Below, piece by piece: positions 1 through 15,079 of a DNA stretch of 64,000 nt; the first letter of the stretch is position 1; each line of letters begins with the position of its first letter. A program made the position numbers and the translations under genes. Under the pieces are notes generated by a model, which was not told where the DNA came from, did not search any database, and saw nothing but the letters and a program-made list of their open reading frames with translations. The stretch covers positions 59,917,080 through 59,981,079 of the forward strand of contig CM045729.1 in NCBI GenBank assembly GCA_024760905.1, read 5' to 3'. The DNA comes from Plotosus lineatus (Eukaryota; Chordata; Actinopteri; Siluriformes; Plotosidae).

Positions 1-2551
1 CACACCGCACCACTGTCATACTTCTCTCATACATGTCATGCACCACTTGAACATACTTCTCTGCCGCTCCAGACTTCCTCATGCAATACCTGAGTTCCTC
101 TCTTGGCACCCTGCTTTCTCCAGATCCACAAAGACACAATGCAGCTCCCTCTAACTTTCTCTGTATATCTCTATTAACATCCTCAAAGCAAACACTGCAT
201 CTGTGGAGCTCTTTCTTGGCATAAAACCAAACTGCTGTTCACAAATGTTGACCTCTGCCCTTAGTCTAGTTCCTACTATTCCTTCCCATAACTTCATCGT
301 ATGGCTCATCAACTTTATCTCTCTGTAGTTGCCATAACTCTGCACGTCTCACTTGTTCTTAAAAATGGGCACCTGCACACCTCTCCTCCATTCCTCCAGC
401 ATTCTCTCACTCTCTAAGACCTTGGTGAATGTTCTTGTCAGAAAATCTACTGCTACCTCTCCTAGACACTTCCATACCTCCACTGGTCTGTCATCAGGAC
501 CAACTGCCTTTCAACTCTTCATCCTCTTCAATGCCTTCCTCATTTCACCCTTACTAATCTTTGCTACTTCCTGGTCCACGGGGGCAGTGGTGGTCTAGTG
601 GTATAAGGCGCTGGATCGCTGATCCAAAGGTTGGGGGTTCGAGTCCCACTCTCCACAAGGTTGTCACTGTCCCCTCCAGTGCAGCTAACTGGGTTATGAA
701 AGGCCGGTCATGTCTCTCATTGTCTATGGTGTGAGGCATGTAAAAGAACCATTGCTGACTTTCGACAAGAGTAGGCTGAAAAGCCGTCAGCGTGTTTCCG
801 CCCTGCGATGGCCTGGCGAGCTGTCCTGGGTGTACTCTGCCCTCGCCCTGAGTTGGCTGGGATGGGTACCAGCCTCCTCGTGACCCTAATTAGGATGAAG
901 CGGTTACAGAAAATGATGATGATGGATTTCCTGGTCCTCAACGGTCACCTTTCTACTCTTTTCTCTCTCATTTTCCTCATTCATCAGCTTTTCAAAATAC
1001 TCTTTCCATCTTACCAGCACACTGCTGTCATCAGTCAATACATTTCCCACTCTGTCCTTAATCATTCTAACTTGTTGCATGTCCTTCCCATCACCATTTC
1101 TCTGCTGTGCTAACCTGTACAAATCATTTTCTCTCTCTTTATTGTCCAAGCTATCATACAAGTCATCATATGCTCTCTATTTGGCCTTTGACACCACTAC
1201 CTTTGCCTTATGCGGTGTTTCCCTGTACCCCTGTTTACTCTCTTCAATCCTCTCAATATCCCACTTCTTCTTAGCTAGCCTGTTCCTTTGTACACACTCC
1301 TGCACTTCCTCATTCCACCACCAAGTCTCCTTATCTACTTTCGTTCCAGAGGAGACACCAAGTACTCTCCTACCTGTCTCCCTGATCACATTAACTGTAG
1401 TTGCCTAGTCATGTGGAAGCAGTTCCTGACCACCCAAAGCCTGTGTCAACTCCTCCTTGAAGACAACACGACACTCTTCCTTTTTCAGCTTCCACCACTT
1501 TGTTTTCTGCTCCGCCTTTGCCTTCTTCACCTTCCTCATCATCAGGGTCATCCTGCACACCACCATCCTATGCTGTTTAGCAACACTCTCACCCACTACT
1601 ACTTTTCAGTCATTGACTTCCTTCAAATTACATCATCTACACAAGATGCAGTCTACCTGTGTGCTCCTGCCACCGCTTTTATAAGTCACCCTATGCTCAT
1701 GTCTCTTCTCAAAGAAAGTATTTACCACAGCCATTTCCATTCTTTTGGTAGATTCTATCAACATCTGTCCTTCTGTGTTCCTGTCCTGGATACCAAACCT
1801 GCCCATCACTTCCAGCGTCCCCTCTGTTGCCTGCACCAACATGTCCATTGAAGTCTACACCAATAACCACCCTTTCACCTTTGGGGGTAATCTGCATCAC
1901 TTCATCTAACTCACTCCAGAATCTCTCCTTGCTCACATCATGCCTGTGGGCATAAGCACTAATAACATTGAACATTACACCTTCAATTTCTAACTTGAGA
2001 CTCATCACTCTCCGACACTGTTTTCACTTCTAGAAAATTCCTGACAAACCCCTCCTTCAAGCTGACTCCTACTTTATTTCTCTTCCTATCCACCCCATGA
2101 TAAAACAGCTTAAAACCTGCTCCTAAGCTTCTATTCTTGCTACCTTTCCACCTGGTTTGCTGAACACACGGTATGTCCACCTTCCTCCTCTGCATCTTGT
2201 CAGCCAACTCTCTAGCTTTTTCTGTCATAGTTCCAACATTCAAAGTCCCTACTCTCAGCCTTAGACTCATGCCTTTCCTCTTCTTTCTCTGCATATGGAC
2301 ACGCCTCCCGCCTCTCCTTCTTCGACCAACAGTAGTCCAATTTCCACCAACATTCTGTTGGTTAACAGCACTCATGGCGGCCGTTGTTAACCCGGGCCAT
2401 GACCGATCCGGTATGGAATTCGTTTTTATGACTCGCATAGTAAATCTTGGCACATATTTTACGCCGGATGCCCTTCCTGACACAACCCTCTACATTTATC
2501 CAGTCTTGGGACTGGCATGAGAATGAACACTGGCTTGTGCCCCCCCCGGCT
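1..2551 (-). mobile_element. RTE-clade LINE, antisense, decayed, runs off the left edge
   Basis: Read on the - strand, the 5' end is near 2551 (gcagccggggg...). The LINE then gives an endonuclease domain (LRVGTLNVGTMTEKARELAD, PCVQQTRWKGSKNRSLGAG, VIGVDFNGHVGAGNRG) and the N-terminal part of the reverse transcriptase (EQQFGFMPRKSSTDAVFALR). It resembles the RTE-type elements common in teleosts (Rex3, Expander, BovB relatives). The usual catalytic QET of the endonuclease reads QQT here. Several frameshifts and a SINE insertion (578-927) break the reading frame. The catalytic FADD region would lie left of the window. Confidence 0.85.
578..927 (+). mobile_element. tRNA-headed SINE family 1, tail A, with 10-bp target duplication
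   Basis: A tRNA-like head carries box A (tggtctagtgg) and box B (ggttcgagtcc). A body motif (ctaactgggttat) and a 3' tail follow, ending in the gcctggcgagctgtcc...taattagga region and a gatgatgatg run. The perfect direct repeat ttcctggtcc flanks it at 568-577 and 928-937, which fixes both ends. It interrupts the antisense RTE copy and is therefore younger than that insertion. Confidence 0.88.
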
Positions 2552-3063
2552 GCATTTTTACATGCGCTAAAATATGCTTCTTAAACACATTCTATAGACA
2601 GCCTTACTCATTAATACAGTATTAATGTAGCAAAATGTAGCATTGCATTATATCAGGAGTCGGCAACTCGCAGCTCCGGAGCCACATGCAGCTCTTTCAC
2701 CCCTCTGGTGCGGCTCCGTGGCTTTTCAAAACAATGTTGTGCTTTACGGTGGTCGACAGGTACACCACAAACATCATCTACAAAAACCACTGCATCACCA
2801 AAAACAACTGAAAAAAAGAAAATGCCGCTTATTTACTCACATTGGAAGCACGTCGGGCTTCCAGGGGTAGTTAAACCAGCTTTCACCTGAATGATGGGAG
2901 AATTTGTCTCAGGCAGAGTGCTGCAACGGTTAGGTACCCAGAGGTACCCAGTGGGTACCCTTCCAAAAATGCTCTTTTAGGGTTGAACATTACCTAGATG
3001 AAAATTAACAGACAGTCATGGGCGGATATTTATTTGGTGTGGATGGAATGATTTTGTGTGTGT

Positions 3064-3106
<43 letters not shown>

Positions 3107-4413
3107 CTTGTGGACATGCCTATCGTTATATTAATCAAGTACATTGAGAGTCTCAGTGTTTTTGATGTGCTGTGTTGATGGATTTCCAAATTCTTGTGCT
3201 CATGGCAAGGAGTGTTCTCACCATCAGCAGCGCGACGAGCGAGAGATTTTTTTCCGCCGCCGGGGTTTGTAATCCAGGAACAGAAATCACAGCTGAAGTA
3301 AGAGACGGTGGATAAGACTTGTTTATACACAGCAATCACCGAATTAAATAACTCTCCTCACAGTCACAAAATAAAAGACTGGGTGTGGTTCAGTCAGTGC
3401 AGCGGTCAGTGCAGCATTAAGCATTAATATGATTTAAAAGAACGTTGAGCAGGCCTCTGCTTAACATAAGTCTGCATATACTTTTCTGTGTTGCTGTCGT
3501 TTTTGTAAATTAAAACCATGACAAAACAACATTAATATAATGAATAAAGGAAAAGAAGATCCCACCAAGGGATAGTGAGGTAGACTAACCAACCCGTTAA
3601 CAGATCTGGCTGCACCCCCGTCCCATGCTCTGTGGGATAGATATTCTTTTTCTTTATAAAAATACAAGAAGGACTCGAACACATTCATTCATTTTCTGAA
3701 CTACCTAATCCTAATTAAGCTCATGGAGAGGCTGGCGATTATTTTTTTTTAATCTAATTTTTTTTTTTTTTTTGCAAGCAGAATTGTAATTTAATTGTCT
3801 CTGCAGTCATTTCAATCAATGCAACACATCGTTGTTTTATATTAACATGAAGGAAAAAGGGGAAAACATTGTATTGCAGTGTTATTTGATTTTAAATTTA
3901 AAAAAAGGATTTGTGGCTCGAGGTGTTTTCTTTACTGTGGAAAACGGGTCCAAATGGCTCTTTGAATGGCAAAGGTTGCCGAACCCTGAATTAGAAGTAT
4001 TCAGAATACTAAGGCAGATTCCATTCTGATGATGAACTTGTTTCATACAACATTCACCTTCTTAGCACTTCTGCAGCAAACTGTTTTTCTTAAGGAATCA
4101 TCTCAAGCAGTTCTACTTTTTCATGCAGCATCATTACCTTTTTCTGGCGCTTTGGCGCCTTACCAGAAGCCTGAGAAGGTGCGCCGCATTTGGGTGGCAT
4201 GATAGAGCTTAGCTGTAATTAAAAACACACACACACTTAAACAAAAGGCACAAAGTGTGCACGAATGAGGATGAAGAGGCATTACATTATCTCAACCAAT
4301 CAGCAGGAGGGAGAACAGCCATTGGCTGAATTTGAATCACGTGACAGTTGTTCGGCAATCTGCGAATATGCGGAGCCGCGAGTGCAAAACCGCGAATAGT
4401 CAAGGGCCTACTG
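2552..4413 (-). mobile_element. Tigger-like (pogo) element, TIR family caagggcctactg, copy a, interrupted
   Basis: The right end is a terminal repeat reading cgcgaatagtcaagggccta at 4391-4410, then ctg. On the - strand a transposase start (MPPKCGAPSQASGKAPKRQK) begins near 4200 and continues into a KVELLEM helix-turn-helix region typical of CENP-B/pogo transposases, then decays. The part near 2560-2650 matches 10110-10220 of another copy, near that copy's left end. A hAT element (2654-3988) and the RTE LINE interrupt this copy, and its left TIR is presumably beyond the window. Confidence 0.7.
2654..3988 (+). mobile_element. hAT superfamily transposon relic
   Basis: The ends are inverted: caggagtcggcaactcgcag at the left, and at the right the reverse complement of cagggttcggcaacc. 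This is the widespread CAGGGGTCGGCAACC hAT terminus. Around 3178-3315 the + strand encodes LMARSVLTISSATSERFFSA then AG, the hATC dimerisation motif of hAT transposases. The rest is decayed. It contains a (TG)n run at 3056-3104. A convincing 8-bp target duplication was not seen. Confidence 0.72.
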
Positions 4414-4419
4414 TTTGTA

Positions 4420-4654
4420 CAGGGATCCCTTACTTTCTCCGGTTAATAGGGACCGAGACCCCCTCTGCGACCGCCGATTTCCGTGAAGTAGGATCAACCC
4501 CCCCGGCTGATGTATACGTACATGTATATGTGTATATAACATCAATAAATACATATTCAATGCTATAAATGCTTATAATAACAATTAAATATTCAAAAAT
4601 AATGCATAAAATGTAAATAAAATATAAATACACACATACAGACACGCTCGCACG

Positions 4655-4694
<40 letters not shown>

Positions 4695-4930
4695 TGCACA
4701 CCTCACATAAAAATATAAGTAGTTCTGTTGGGGGGTTTTGGGGTGTATTTTGTTTTTGTTTGTTTGGCTTTTTTCGCATAATTGGCCTTGTTTTCCGGTA
4801 TTTACTTTAACTTTTCCCTTTTTTTCCTTAATTCCCTTATTTTTTTAATTTTTCAATGAATATTTTTTTGAAAAACCCGCGATGCACTTTAGCCGCAGAA
4901 ACTGAAGCTCGAAGTAGCGAGGGATCACTG
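4420..4930. mobile_element. Short inverted-repeat element (Tigger-like MITE)
   Basis: The left end cagggatcccttactttctc and the right end, reverse complement cagtgatccctcgctacttc, form imperfect terminal inverted repeats flanked by TA on both sides. No transposase is encoded. It contains a (CG/CA)n microsatellite at about 4648-4692. The terminus resembles pogo/Tigger-derived MITEs of fish. Confidence 0.6.

Positions 4931-7490
<2,560 letters not shown>

Positions 7491-7542
<52 letters not shown>
7491..7542. repeat. (TA)n microsatellite
   Basis: An uninterrupted TA run immediately right of the Tigger-like element. After it, 7545-7842 starts cagatgctccccgacttccg, which looks like one TIR of a further truncated MITE, without a visible partner. 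Confidence 0.9.
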
Positions 7543-7548
<6 letters not shown>

Positions 7549-7844
7549 TGCTCCCCGACTTCCGTTTTTAATTGGTGCCGAACAGAAGTTGAAAGTGAAC
7601 GTAAGTTGTTACAGTGACGTATGACGTGTGACGTGTGACGTATGATGCTCATAGTGTACTATACATCTGTAAATACCATTACTGTATCTCATAAAAAACA
7701 GTCCTAAATCAATTATTATAAACACAACATTGTAAAATAATATAAAAAATATCAAATAATATCAACATTAATTTCAAATAAGTCACTTATTTATACCGAG
7801 TCACTTTACATTAAGCTTAAAACAGCCAATCAACGCTTACAATA

Positions 7845-9380
7845 CTAGTCCTTATCAAAAAATTAACATATTGTGATAAAGTTCATTATTTTCTGTAAAG
7901 TACTGATAAAAATTAAACTTTCATATATTTTAGATTCACTGCCCCCAACTGAAATATTTCAGCTCTTTTATTGTTTTAATACTGATGATTTTGGCATATA
8001 GCTCATGAAAACCAAAAATCCCGATTTAAAATAATTAGCACATTTCATTCGACCAATAAAAAAAGTTTTTTTAATACAAAAAAGTCAACCTTCAAATAAT
8101 TATGTTCAGTTAAGCACTCAATACTTGGTCAGGAATCCTTTTGCAGAAATGATTGCTTCAATGTGGCGTGGCATGGAGGCAATCAGCCTGTGGCACTGCT
8201 GAGGTGTTACGGAGGCCCAGGATGCTTCGATAGCGGCCTTAAGCTCATCCACAGTGTTGGGTCTGGTGTCTCTCAACTTTCTCTTCACATTATCCCACAG
8301 ATTCTCTATGGGGTTCAGGTCAGGAGAGTTGGCAGGCCAATTGAGCACAGTAATACCATGGTCAGTAAACCATTTGCCAGTGGTTTTGGCACTGTGAGCA
8401 GGTGCAGGTCGTGCTGAAAAGTGAAAATCTTCATCTCCATAATGCTTTTCAGCAGATGGAAGCATGAAGTGCTCCAAAATCTCCTGATAGCTAGCTGCAT
8501 TGACCCTGACCTTGATAAAACACAGTGGACCAACACCAGAAGCTGACATAGCACCCCAGACCATCACTGACTGTGGGTACTTGACACTGGACTTCAGGCA
8601 TTTTGGCATTTCCTTGTCCCCAGTCTTCCTCCAGACTCTGGCACCTTGACTTCCGAATGACGTGCAAAATTTGCTTTCATCCGAAAAAAGTACTTTGGAC
8701 CACTGAGCAACAGTCCAGTGCTGCTTCTCTGTAGCCCAGGTCAGGCGCTTCTGCTGCTGTTTCTGGTTCAAAAGTGGCTTGACCTGGGGAATGCGGCACT
8801 TGTAACCCAGCCCACTGCTTCCACAGGTCCCCCAAGGTCTGGAATCGACCCTTCTCCACAATCTTCCTCAGGGTCCGGTCACCTCTTTCTGCCACACTTT
8901 TTCCTTCCCACAGACGTCCCACTGAGGTGGCTTGATACAGCACTCTGGGAACAGCCTATTCGCTCAGAGATTTCTTTCTGTGTCTTCCCCTCTTGCTTGA
9001 AGGTGTCAATAATGGCCTTCTGGACAGCAGTCAGGTCGGCAGTCTTACCCATGATGCGGTTTTGAGTAATGAACAGGCTGGGAGTTTTTAAAAGCCTCAA
9101 GAATCGTTTTAAAGGTGTTTAGAGTTAATTGGTTGATTCAGATGATTAGGTTAATAGCTCGTTTAGCGTACCTATTCATGATATGCTAATTTTTTGAGAT
9201 AGAAATTTTGGGTTTTCATGAGCTGTATGCCAAAATCATCAGTATTAAAACAATAAAAGACCTGAAATATTTCAGTTGGGGTGCAATGAATCTAAAATAT
9301 ATGAAAGTTTAATTTTTATCAGTACATTACAGAAAATAATGAACTTTATCACAATATGCTAATTTTTTGAGAAGGACTAG
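7845..9380 (-). mobile_element. Tc1-like transposon copy 1, complete ends, dead transposase
   Basis: The inverted termini begin ctagtccttatcaaaaaatt at the left and end ttttttgagaaggactag at the right. TA dinucleotides flank it at 7843-7844 and 9381-9382, as expected for Tc1/mariner target duplication. Length is 1,536 bp. A second copy lies at 28933-30486 in the opposite orientation. Confidence 0.92.
8118..9052 (-). pseudogene. Tc1-like transposase, frameshifted
   Basis: Starts at the - strand ATG near 9052 (MGKTADLTAVQKAIIDTFKQ), followed by a paired helix-turn-helix region with GCSQSAVS. At least two frame changes around 8850-8900 precede the DDE domain. VLFSDESKF carries the first catalytic Asp and SPDLNPIENLW the final acidic residue. 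Between them, DFHFSARPAPAHSAK replaces the usual FQxDxAPAHSAK. One base lost and frame restored nearby has apparently removed the second catalytic Asp. The C terminus is ISAKGFLTKY. It cannot be active as read. Confidence 0.9.
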
Positions 9381-9382
9381 TA

Positions 9383-9895
9383 TGTGAGGCGCCCAATACC
9401 GAAAGTACTTGTGTACTTGCGTAAGTAGTGTACTTGCTGTGGGTTATACAGACTTCCGGTCTTTCAAGTGCACAAGGGTGCCGCTGAACTCGTTTAGAAC
9501 ACAGCCTGCACTGATGTGAATCCCAGCAAAGCGGAGAGTTCTTTCTTTTGTGTCAGGAAGTAAGTAAACTTTATTCAAGAGATGCATACAAAGAACAAGT
9601 ACAAATCCTAATGATTATTACTATTAAAATAAGTATACAATCTTAGGATTATGTAAAAAAAATAAATAAATGTCTGTAATTATTCTGTAATTTGTGGATT
9701 TGGGCTTAACTGAGTATGCAAGGTAGATTGTGCCGATCTGAGCAGATAGTTAATTCATCTTTGTGTATGAGCCTTGCACCCATGCTAGTAGGCTTACACT
9801 TATGACCAACCATATTTGCTTCGGGTTACAAAAGTCCGCAAAACAGTGTAAACACAAAGATCACAGAGACTACGTCTTAACACAAGAGTAAATAT

Positions 9896-9898
<3 letters not shown>
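9383..9898. other. Upstream intron, unassigned
   Basis: Mixed-composition DNA between the Tc1-like element and a TA array. No coding motif or paired terminal repeats were recognised. Confidence 0.4.

Positions 9899-9968
<70 letters not shown>
9899..9968. repeat. (TA)n microsatellite
   Basis: About 35 uninterrupted TA units, directly left of the TIR of the Tigger-like element at 9974. Confidence 0.95.
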
Positions 9969-9971
<3 letters not shown>

Positions 9972-9973
9972 TA

Positions 9974-12516
9974 CAGTAGGCCCTTGACATTCGCGGGGGT
10001 TCGGTTCTGGGGCCTCACGCGAATCGAGATAATCCATGACTTCTGTACCGATAAGTAAAACCCCATGTAACACGTCACATGTGCAAATGAGCAGCCAGAA
10101 GTAAAATACTATGTATCTATTACATGCATTAAAATATGCTTCTTAAACACATTCTATAGACAATCTTACTCATTCATACAGTATTAATGTAGTAAAATAT
10201 AGTAATGATTAAAAACATTGCAATTTTTACTCATATTTTTATTGATGATAAAATATAAACATTACACAGCATATACTGTTGTAAAGCACTCGTTTGAAAG
10301 TCTTTTTGAATTATTATTCCAGTACAGTACCTAAGTTAATTCTGAGAATATTTGCAAGCCTCAAAAATTTAGGCGACCGATCGTTTGGTCGGCAGACCAG
10401 TCGGCACTTTATTAAAACACCCGAACGACAATACGGTCGTGTAGGAAGTTAATATCAGAGTTCACAACAAACAAACTTTGACAACTCGGGACACTAATTT
10501 TCTAATAAAAAAAAACGTGTGGACATTCGCAGTCAGCACAAATTGTAGACTTCTCCAGGAAAGATAAAAACTATAATCAAACTTAAATAGCATACGGTCC
10601 TAGCATGTCGTAAACTGGTAATGCTGCAAATTGCCGGATTGTGGTAAATCGTCTCCGACTCTACTAACCTAGTAAGTTTGCCTCGTAATTGATGATGATG
10701 GTGATGTCACCATGGAGGACTCTTGAATGTTCATACAAGCAGAATAGATCTCTCTCCATAGTAGTATTTTTATAATACTCCATCCATTATGACAGTGTCC
10801 AAAAATGCCTAAATTTTAACTTGGTTACATAGTCATCACAGATTGCTGCTATCGTTTTTAAAATGTTTTTGTGTGCTTATTGTATTAGATTAAGGTGCTA
10901 TTTCTATTTTTGTTGTACTTGAGTTTTTTCTTAGATCCATTTGATCTGCATTGTTTGCAATAGCAAGTTGAATTAGACATTGCGATATTATATTTTGTAT
11001 TAGCAGTATTATATTTTATATCGAGTGAATAGTCGATATGCAGAATGCTATCAGGAATAGACTGACTTGGATTGTATTAATATTTGTGGGTTTTTTTGCT
11101 TCCAATCTTATTAAATTTAAAGTTCTTTAAATAAGTCAAATTCATTAAAATTGTTTTATTTTATGTATGACATTGAATTTGTAATTTTTAACTTCATTAA
11201 AGATTCTTCATAGTTGCTAACTTATCACTATTTTGTTCCTCATTTCCAGTTACATGTAATAGTGGTCTTTCTCTGTGAAAAATCCAAATGCTCGATTCTT
11301 TTAGAACTTGAAATTTCAGGCAACCATTTTGCATAATCAATGGTTTACGCGAATTATTATAGGTGAACGAACTATAGGTTACCAGAACCATTTACCTGTG
11401 AACAAAAAAAATAGGTTGTGCAAACTTTCGAAAAATTCTAGGCCTGTGTTTGTGCGTGAAATTTTATGTTTATGTCGCAAGGACTAAACCCCCAAGTGCA
11501 GCTAACTGGGTTATCAAAGGCGGGCCATGTCTCTCACTGTCTATGGTGAGAGGTTCATGTAAAAGAACCATTGCTGACTTTCGTAAAGAGTAGCTGCAAA
11601 GCCGTCAGCGTGTTTCTGTCCCTTGTTAAAGGGTTGTGACAGGAAGGGCATCCGACGTAAAAACCTCTGCCAAATCAAATGTGCGAATCAGATGATTTGC
11701 TGTGGCGACCCCTGAGAAAGGAAAAAGCCGAACAGAAAAGAAGAAGTCGCAGGGACTGAACATTTTCAAGCAGTATGGCTAACCAAGCAGTGCTAACCAA
11801 GCGCCGGAGAATCTGAGCACTCCGCCTGGGCTTATTGTTAGCATTGAGCTCCCATAGCATAGCAGCTCACGATAGAAGTTGTTGCGTGCTTAGTTGCCCG
11901 AAGCTGAAGCTGCTCATAGCTGTAGTAGGGTCGACCGATCATAGACGAGCATAGTGCAAAACACGAACAAACAAATAAAACAAATTAAAAGAACAAAGAA
12001 ACAATTTGACTCCGAGAACTCCACGACGTTTCCCTCTAGGCAGCGCCATCTTGGAAACGTCACTCCAAGTTCAATGTAAAAGGACATAAAGCGTAATAAA
12101 GTTTATCCTTTTGGTATCGTTTGTTAAACATGCTACAGAACATAAAATCTCACGCATAAACATGAACTTAGGTAGTGAACTCGAATAATAATTGAAAAAG
12201 ATTTTAATACAACAGTTCAGAGAAAACCGTCTTATTTCTTCAGAGGAGACATCCAGCGTTTGCTATCGCTTAGCCAGAGAAGACGCATAGCATTTGAGTG
12301 GTATCATAGAGCTTAACTGGTAATTAAAACACTCACAAAAAAGAGGCTCATTGACAACTTGTGTGCGAATGAAGAAAAAGGGGTGGGACATCAGCTCAAC
12401 CAATCAGCAGAAAGGAGGACAGCCATTGGCTGAATTTGAATCACGTGCCGGTTGCTCGGCAGTCAGCAAATACTCAAACCGTGGGTGCAAAACCATGAAT
12501 AGTCAAGGGCATACTG
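9974..12516. mobile_element. Tigger-like element, TIR family cagtaggcccttgac, copy b, with internal insertions
   Basis: The left terminus cagtaggcccttgacattcg and right terminus gaatagtcaagggcatactg are inverted partners of the same family as the 2552-4413 and 14591-15078 copies. The right arm (12190-12516) aligns with 4050-4413, including aaccaatcagcag and gccattggctgaatttgaat. The middle is not clearly transposase and carries a SINE (11490-11745). It may hold further nested DNA, since CGACCGATC recurs near 10375 and 11932. Treating both ends as one element is an inference. Confidence 0.55.
11490..11745 (+). mobile_element. SINE family 1, tail B, 5'-truncated, 16-bp imperfect target duplication
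   Basis: It begins within the body (gtgcagctaactgggttatc). It ends with the B tail: gacaggaagggcatccgacg, then gatttgctgtggcgacccct and aagaagaag. Flanks gtcgcaaggactaaac (11474-11489) and gtcgcagggactgaac (11746-11761) match at 14 of 16 positions, indicating an older insertion. The tRNA head is missing. Confidence 0.85.
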
Positions 12517-14260
12517 TGTATATATATGACTCAATCTGTAGTTTGTAAATAATGAATGCAGCGTCATTGCGTCATTACGTCAGCGTACTACGTTGGTATG
12601 TCTAAACTCAAAATTTGTCTTGAAATGGAGTCTGAAAAATGTTTTTATAGTTTTCTAGTTAGCATGTGTTTTCCTGAAATCCCTGGTCACTGAGACGGTT
12701 AAATAAAGTCAAGTTAAAAAAAAGACCAACATGTTGGGACTGTAAAAAAAAAAGCAGTTTAAGAGGTACTCTTAGCTGCAGTCCCCAGTAATGATTTTTT
12801 GACATGATTTTGCAGCAGCATGTTCTTTTTCATTTTTGAAACGAGTTGTCCAAACCACAATCTTGTTGCCTTTAGAAACTAATCTGGCTATTTCTCTCAC
12901 TTTAGTATTTGTACCAGTGCTTCACACTCAGCTGGACTTTTTTAAGACTTTCTCTCAGTTGATTGTCTTGTGATTGGGTTAGAGGAGCGCAGGACATAAC
13001 AAAACACTATAAGGAATATTTTCCCAAATAAATCCTACAGCTCTGTATCTAGCAATATCACATTTTCATGGTTTATATACACTGGTAGCGATACCGGCAA
13101 AGCTAGTGGCTCATTTGTGCAAAAGATTTCAGACTGATTTGTCCTATGATGCCATTTCTATCATGATAGAACAAGTACTTTCAGACTGTCACAGGATCTT
13201 GATGATTTAATGAGTAGTAGACTTATGTAAAATGTGTGCTGTGATTTTCGCAATCACCAGATTCCAGTCAGGATTTCTGAAGGAATATATTCTGGAAGTA
13301 ATGTTTTTGTCCATGTTTAAAGATGCTTATCCATCCAATGCTTTTCCAGAGACTTCTTTCGCAGCAGGGTACACTGAAACTGCTCTGGCCACTTTTTGGT
13401 AGCCGCACACATTTTATGTCTTTTGTTTATGCAGTTATGCAATTGTTTTTTTTGTTTTGTTTTGTTTTGTTTTCCTTTGGGACTGTCATTTGTATTGAAT
13501 AAAGCCTGGCCAAAAATCTTTGTGAATTTCGTGGTGTCCAACTGCATCAAGGTTTTTGGAACGCACCTAATATTATGACATATGAATGTGGAGCACATTG
13601 AAATTCGTTCAGTCTTTTAGAAGAATTCTGTCGCATGTGCAAAATCCTAAATCATATGTCCAACGTGATAGATTTAAAGGGTGTTTTTGTACGGACACCG
13701 AAACTCACAAAAACTAGTGTCCCATTAGGGAAGCTGTATTAATGTATGTTAAATTTAATTTAATTCAACTGTATATGCATAGCAACAAATTTGGTTAGAA
13801 ATTCGAACATCTCTGTAAAATCTATACATCCCAATGAACACGCCTCTAGCAATGGTGGAGGAAAAAAAAAAAAAAAAAAAAAAAAAACATCTCTGGATGT
13901 CATGATGAAGAAATCTTGAAAGCAATCAGACTTAAAGGGGAAACCCATCCTTATTTTGGGTGACACTGGATAAAAATACAAACCCTATAGTTTTATACAA
14001 AAAAAATGTATAGTATGGCATCTTGTATAATGGCAATTGTACTCCTCAATAATTTTAACAAAAAAATTTCTGTGAACAGCAGTGTAACGTCATCTTTGCA
14101 GTTTCTCAGCAAAAGTGAGTGGTTTCAAAAAACACTTTACAGTAACTCAAACCAGTGATAGAACTTCAGGATGGCTGAAACATGTCAATAGAACAGAAGG
14201 ATCAAGATCAGTGGTCTCTCGTAATTAGCGTGTATACCTCAACAAAACAAGGAAAGAAAT

Positions 14261-14308
<48 letters not shown>

Positions 14309-14590
14309 GTGAGAATTGAACTGAGAGTGAGAATTGTGCTCAGTGAAATGGAACGGTTAGGAAAAGAGGTTATCAGGGTTGAGTGCAAGCAAGCATTCCA
14401 GGAAAAAAAAAACTAACTCTCAAGTCACAGCTACAAAGAGAGGACCAGAAGGAAAACAGGTGTGAGGACATCTTGTGATGAAAGGCAGTCAGCCATTCAG
14501 CACGAAAACATCCCAGTTTGCCAGATCTTTCTATGCTTAAGAAACCCCAGATCTGCTCCTTTACCAAATAAAATGCTAGTTTACTAAATA
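12517..14590. other. Upstream intron, no recognised gene
   Basis: AT-rich sequence with a poly-A run near 13862-13886 and a (GA)n tract at about 14266-14305. No exon of lrp1b, no paired terminal repeats and no coding motif was recognised. Confidence 0.5.
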
Positions 14591-15078
14591 CAATAACCCC
14601 CTGTTATTCGTGGGGGTTGCATTCCGCTCCTTAACACGGATCCTGAAAATCCACGAATTATTTATGTGGTTTTAAAACCTTATGTATGATATTGTATATA
14701 CTCACATATGCTTCTTAAACACATTCCACAGACAGTCTTACTCATTAATACAGTAATAATGTAATATAATGTAGTAATGATTAAGTAAAAACTTTTGTAC
14801 TGTGATCATATTTATTCATGAATAACCAAAGGACTTCATAGGGCATCATAGGGCTTAAATAATAATTGAAAACACACTGAAAAATGTACTTTGCAATTCA
14901 AGCAATTCAAGCAAAAAAGGTGTACACATCATCTGCAACCAATCAGCAGGAGGGGGAAACAAAAGCTATCAGCCATTAGCTAAATTTGAATCACGTTCCA
15001 GTAACTTCCGGGTTTGATGCTAATCCGCGAGGATGCGGGGGCGCAAGCGCCGAACTGCGAATGGGCAAGGGCTTACTG
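14591..15078. mobile_element. Tigger-like element, copy c (short MITE form)
   Basis: The left end caataaccccctgttattcg and the right end gcgaatgggcaagggcttactg are degenerate inverted partners, flanked by TA at 14589-14590 and 15079-15080. The interior shares tatgcttcttaaacacattc with copy b and aaccaatcagcaggagg with copy a. No transposase segment remains. Confidence 0.65.
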
Positions 15079-15079
15079 T

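Noticed and set aside
10371..11945. Direct repeat CGACCGATC near 10375 and 11932 as possible LTRs
   Set aside because: The similarity does not extend beyond about nine bases, and no primer-binding site, polypurine tract or gag-pol motif is visible.
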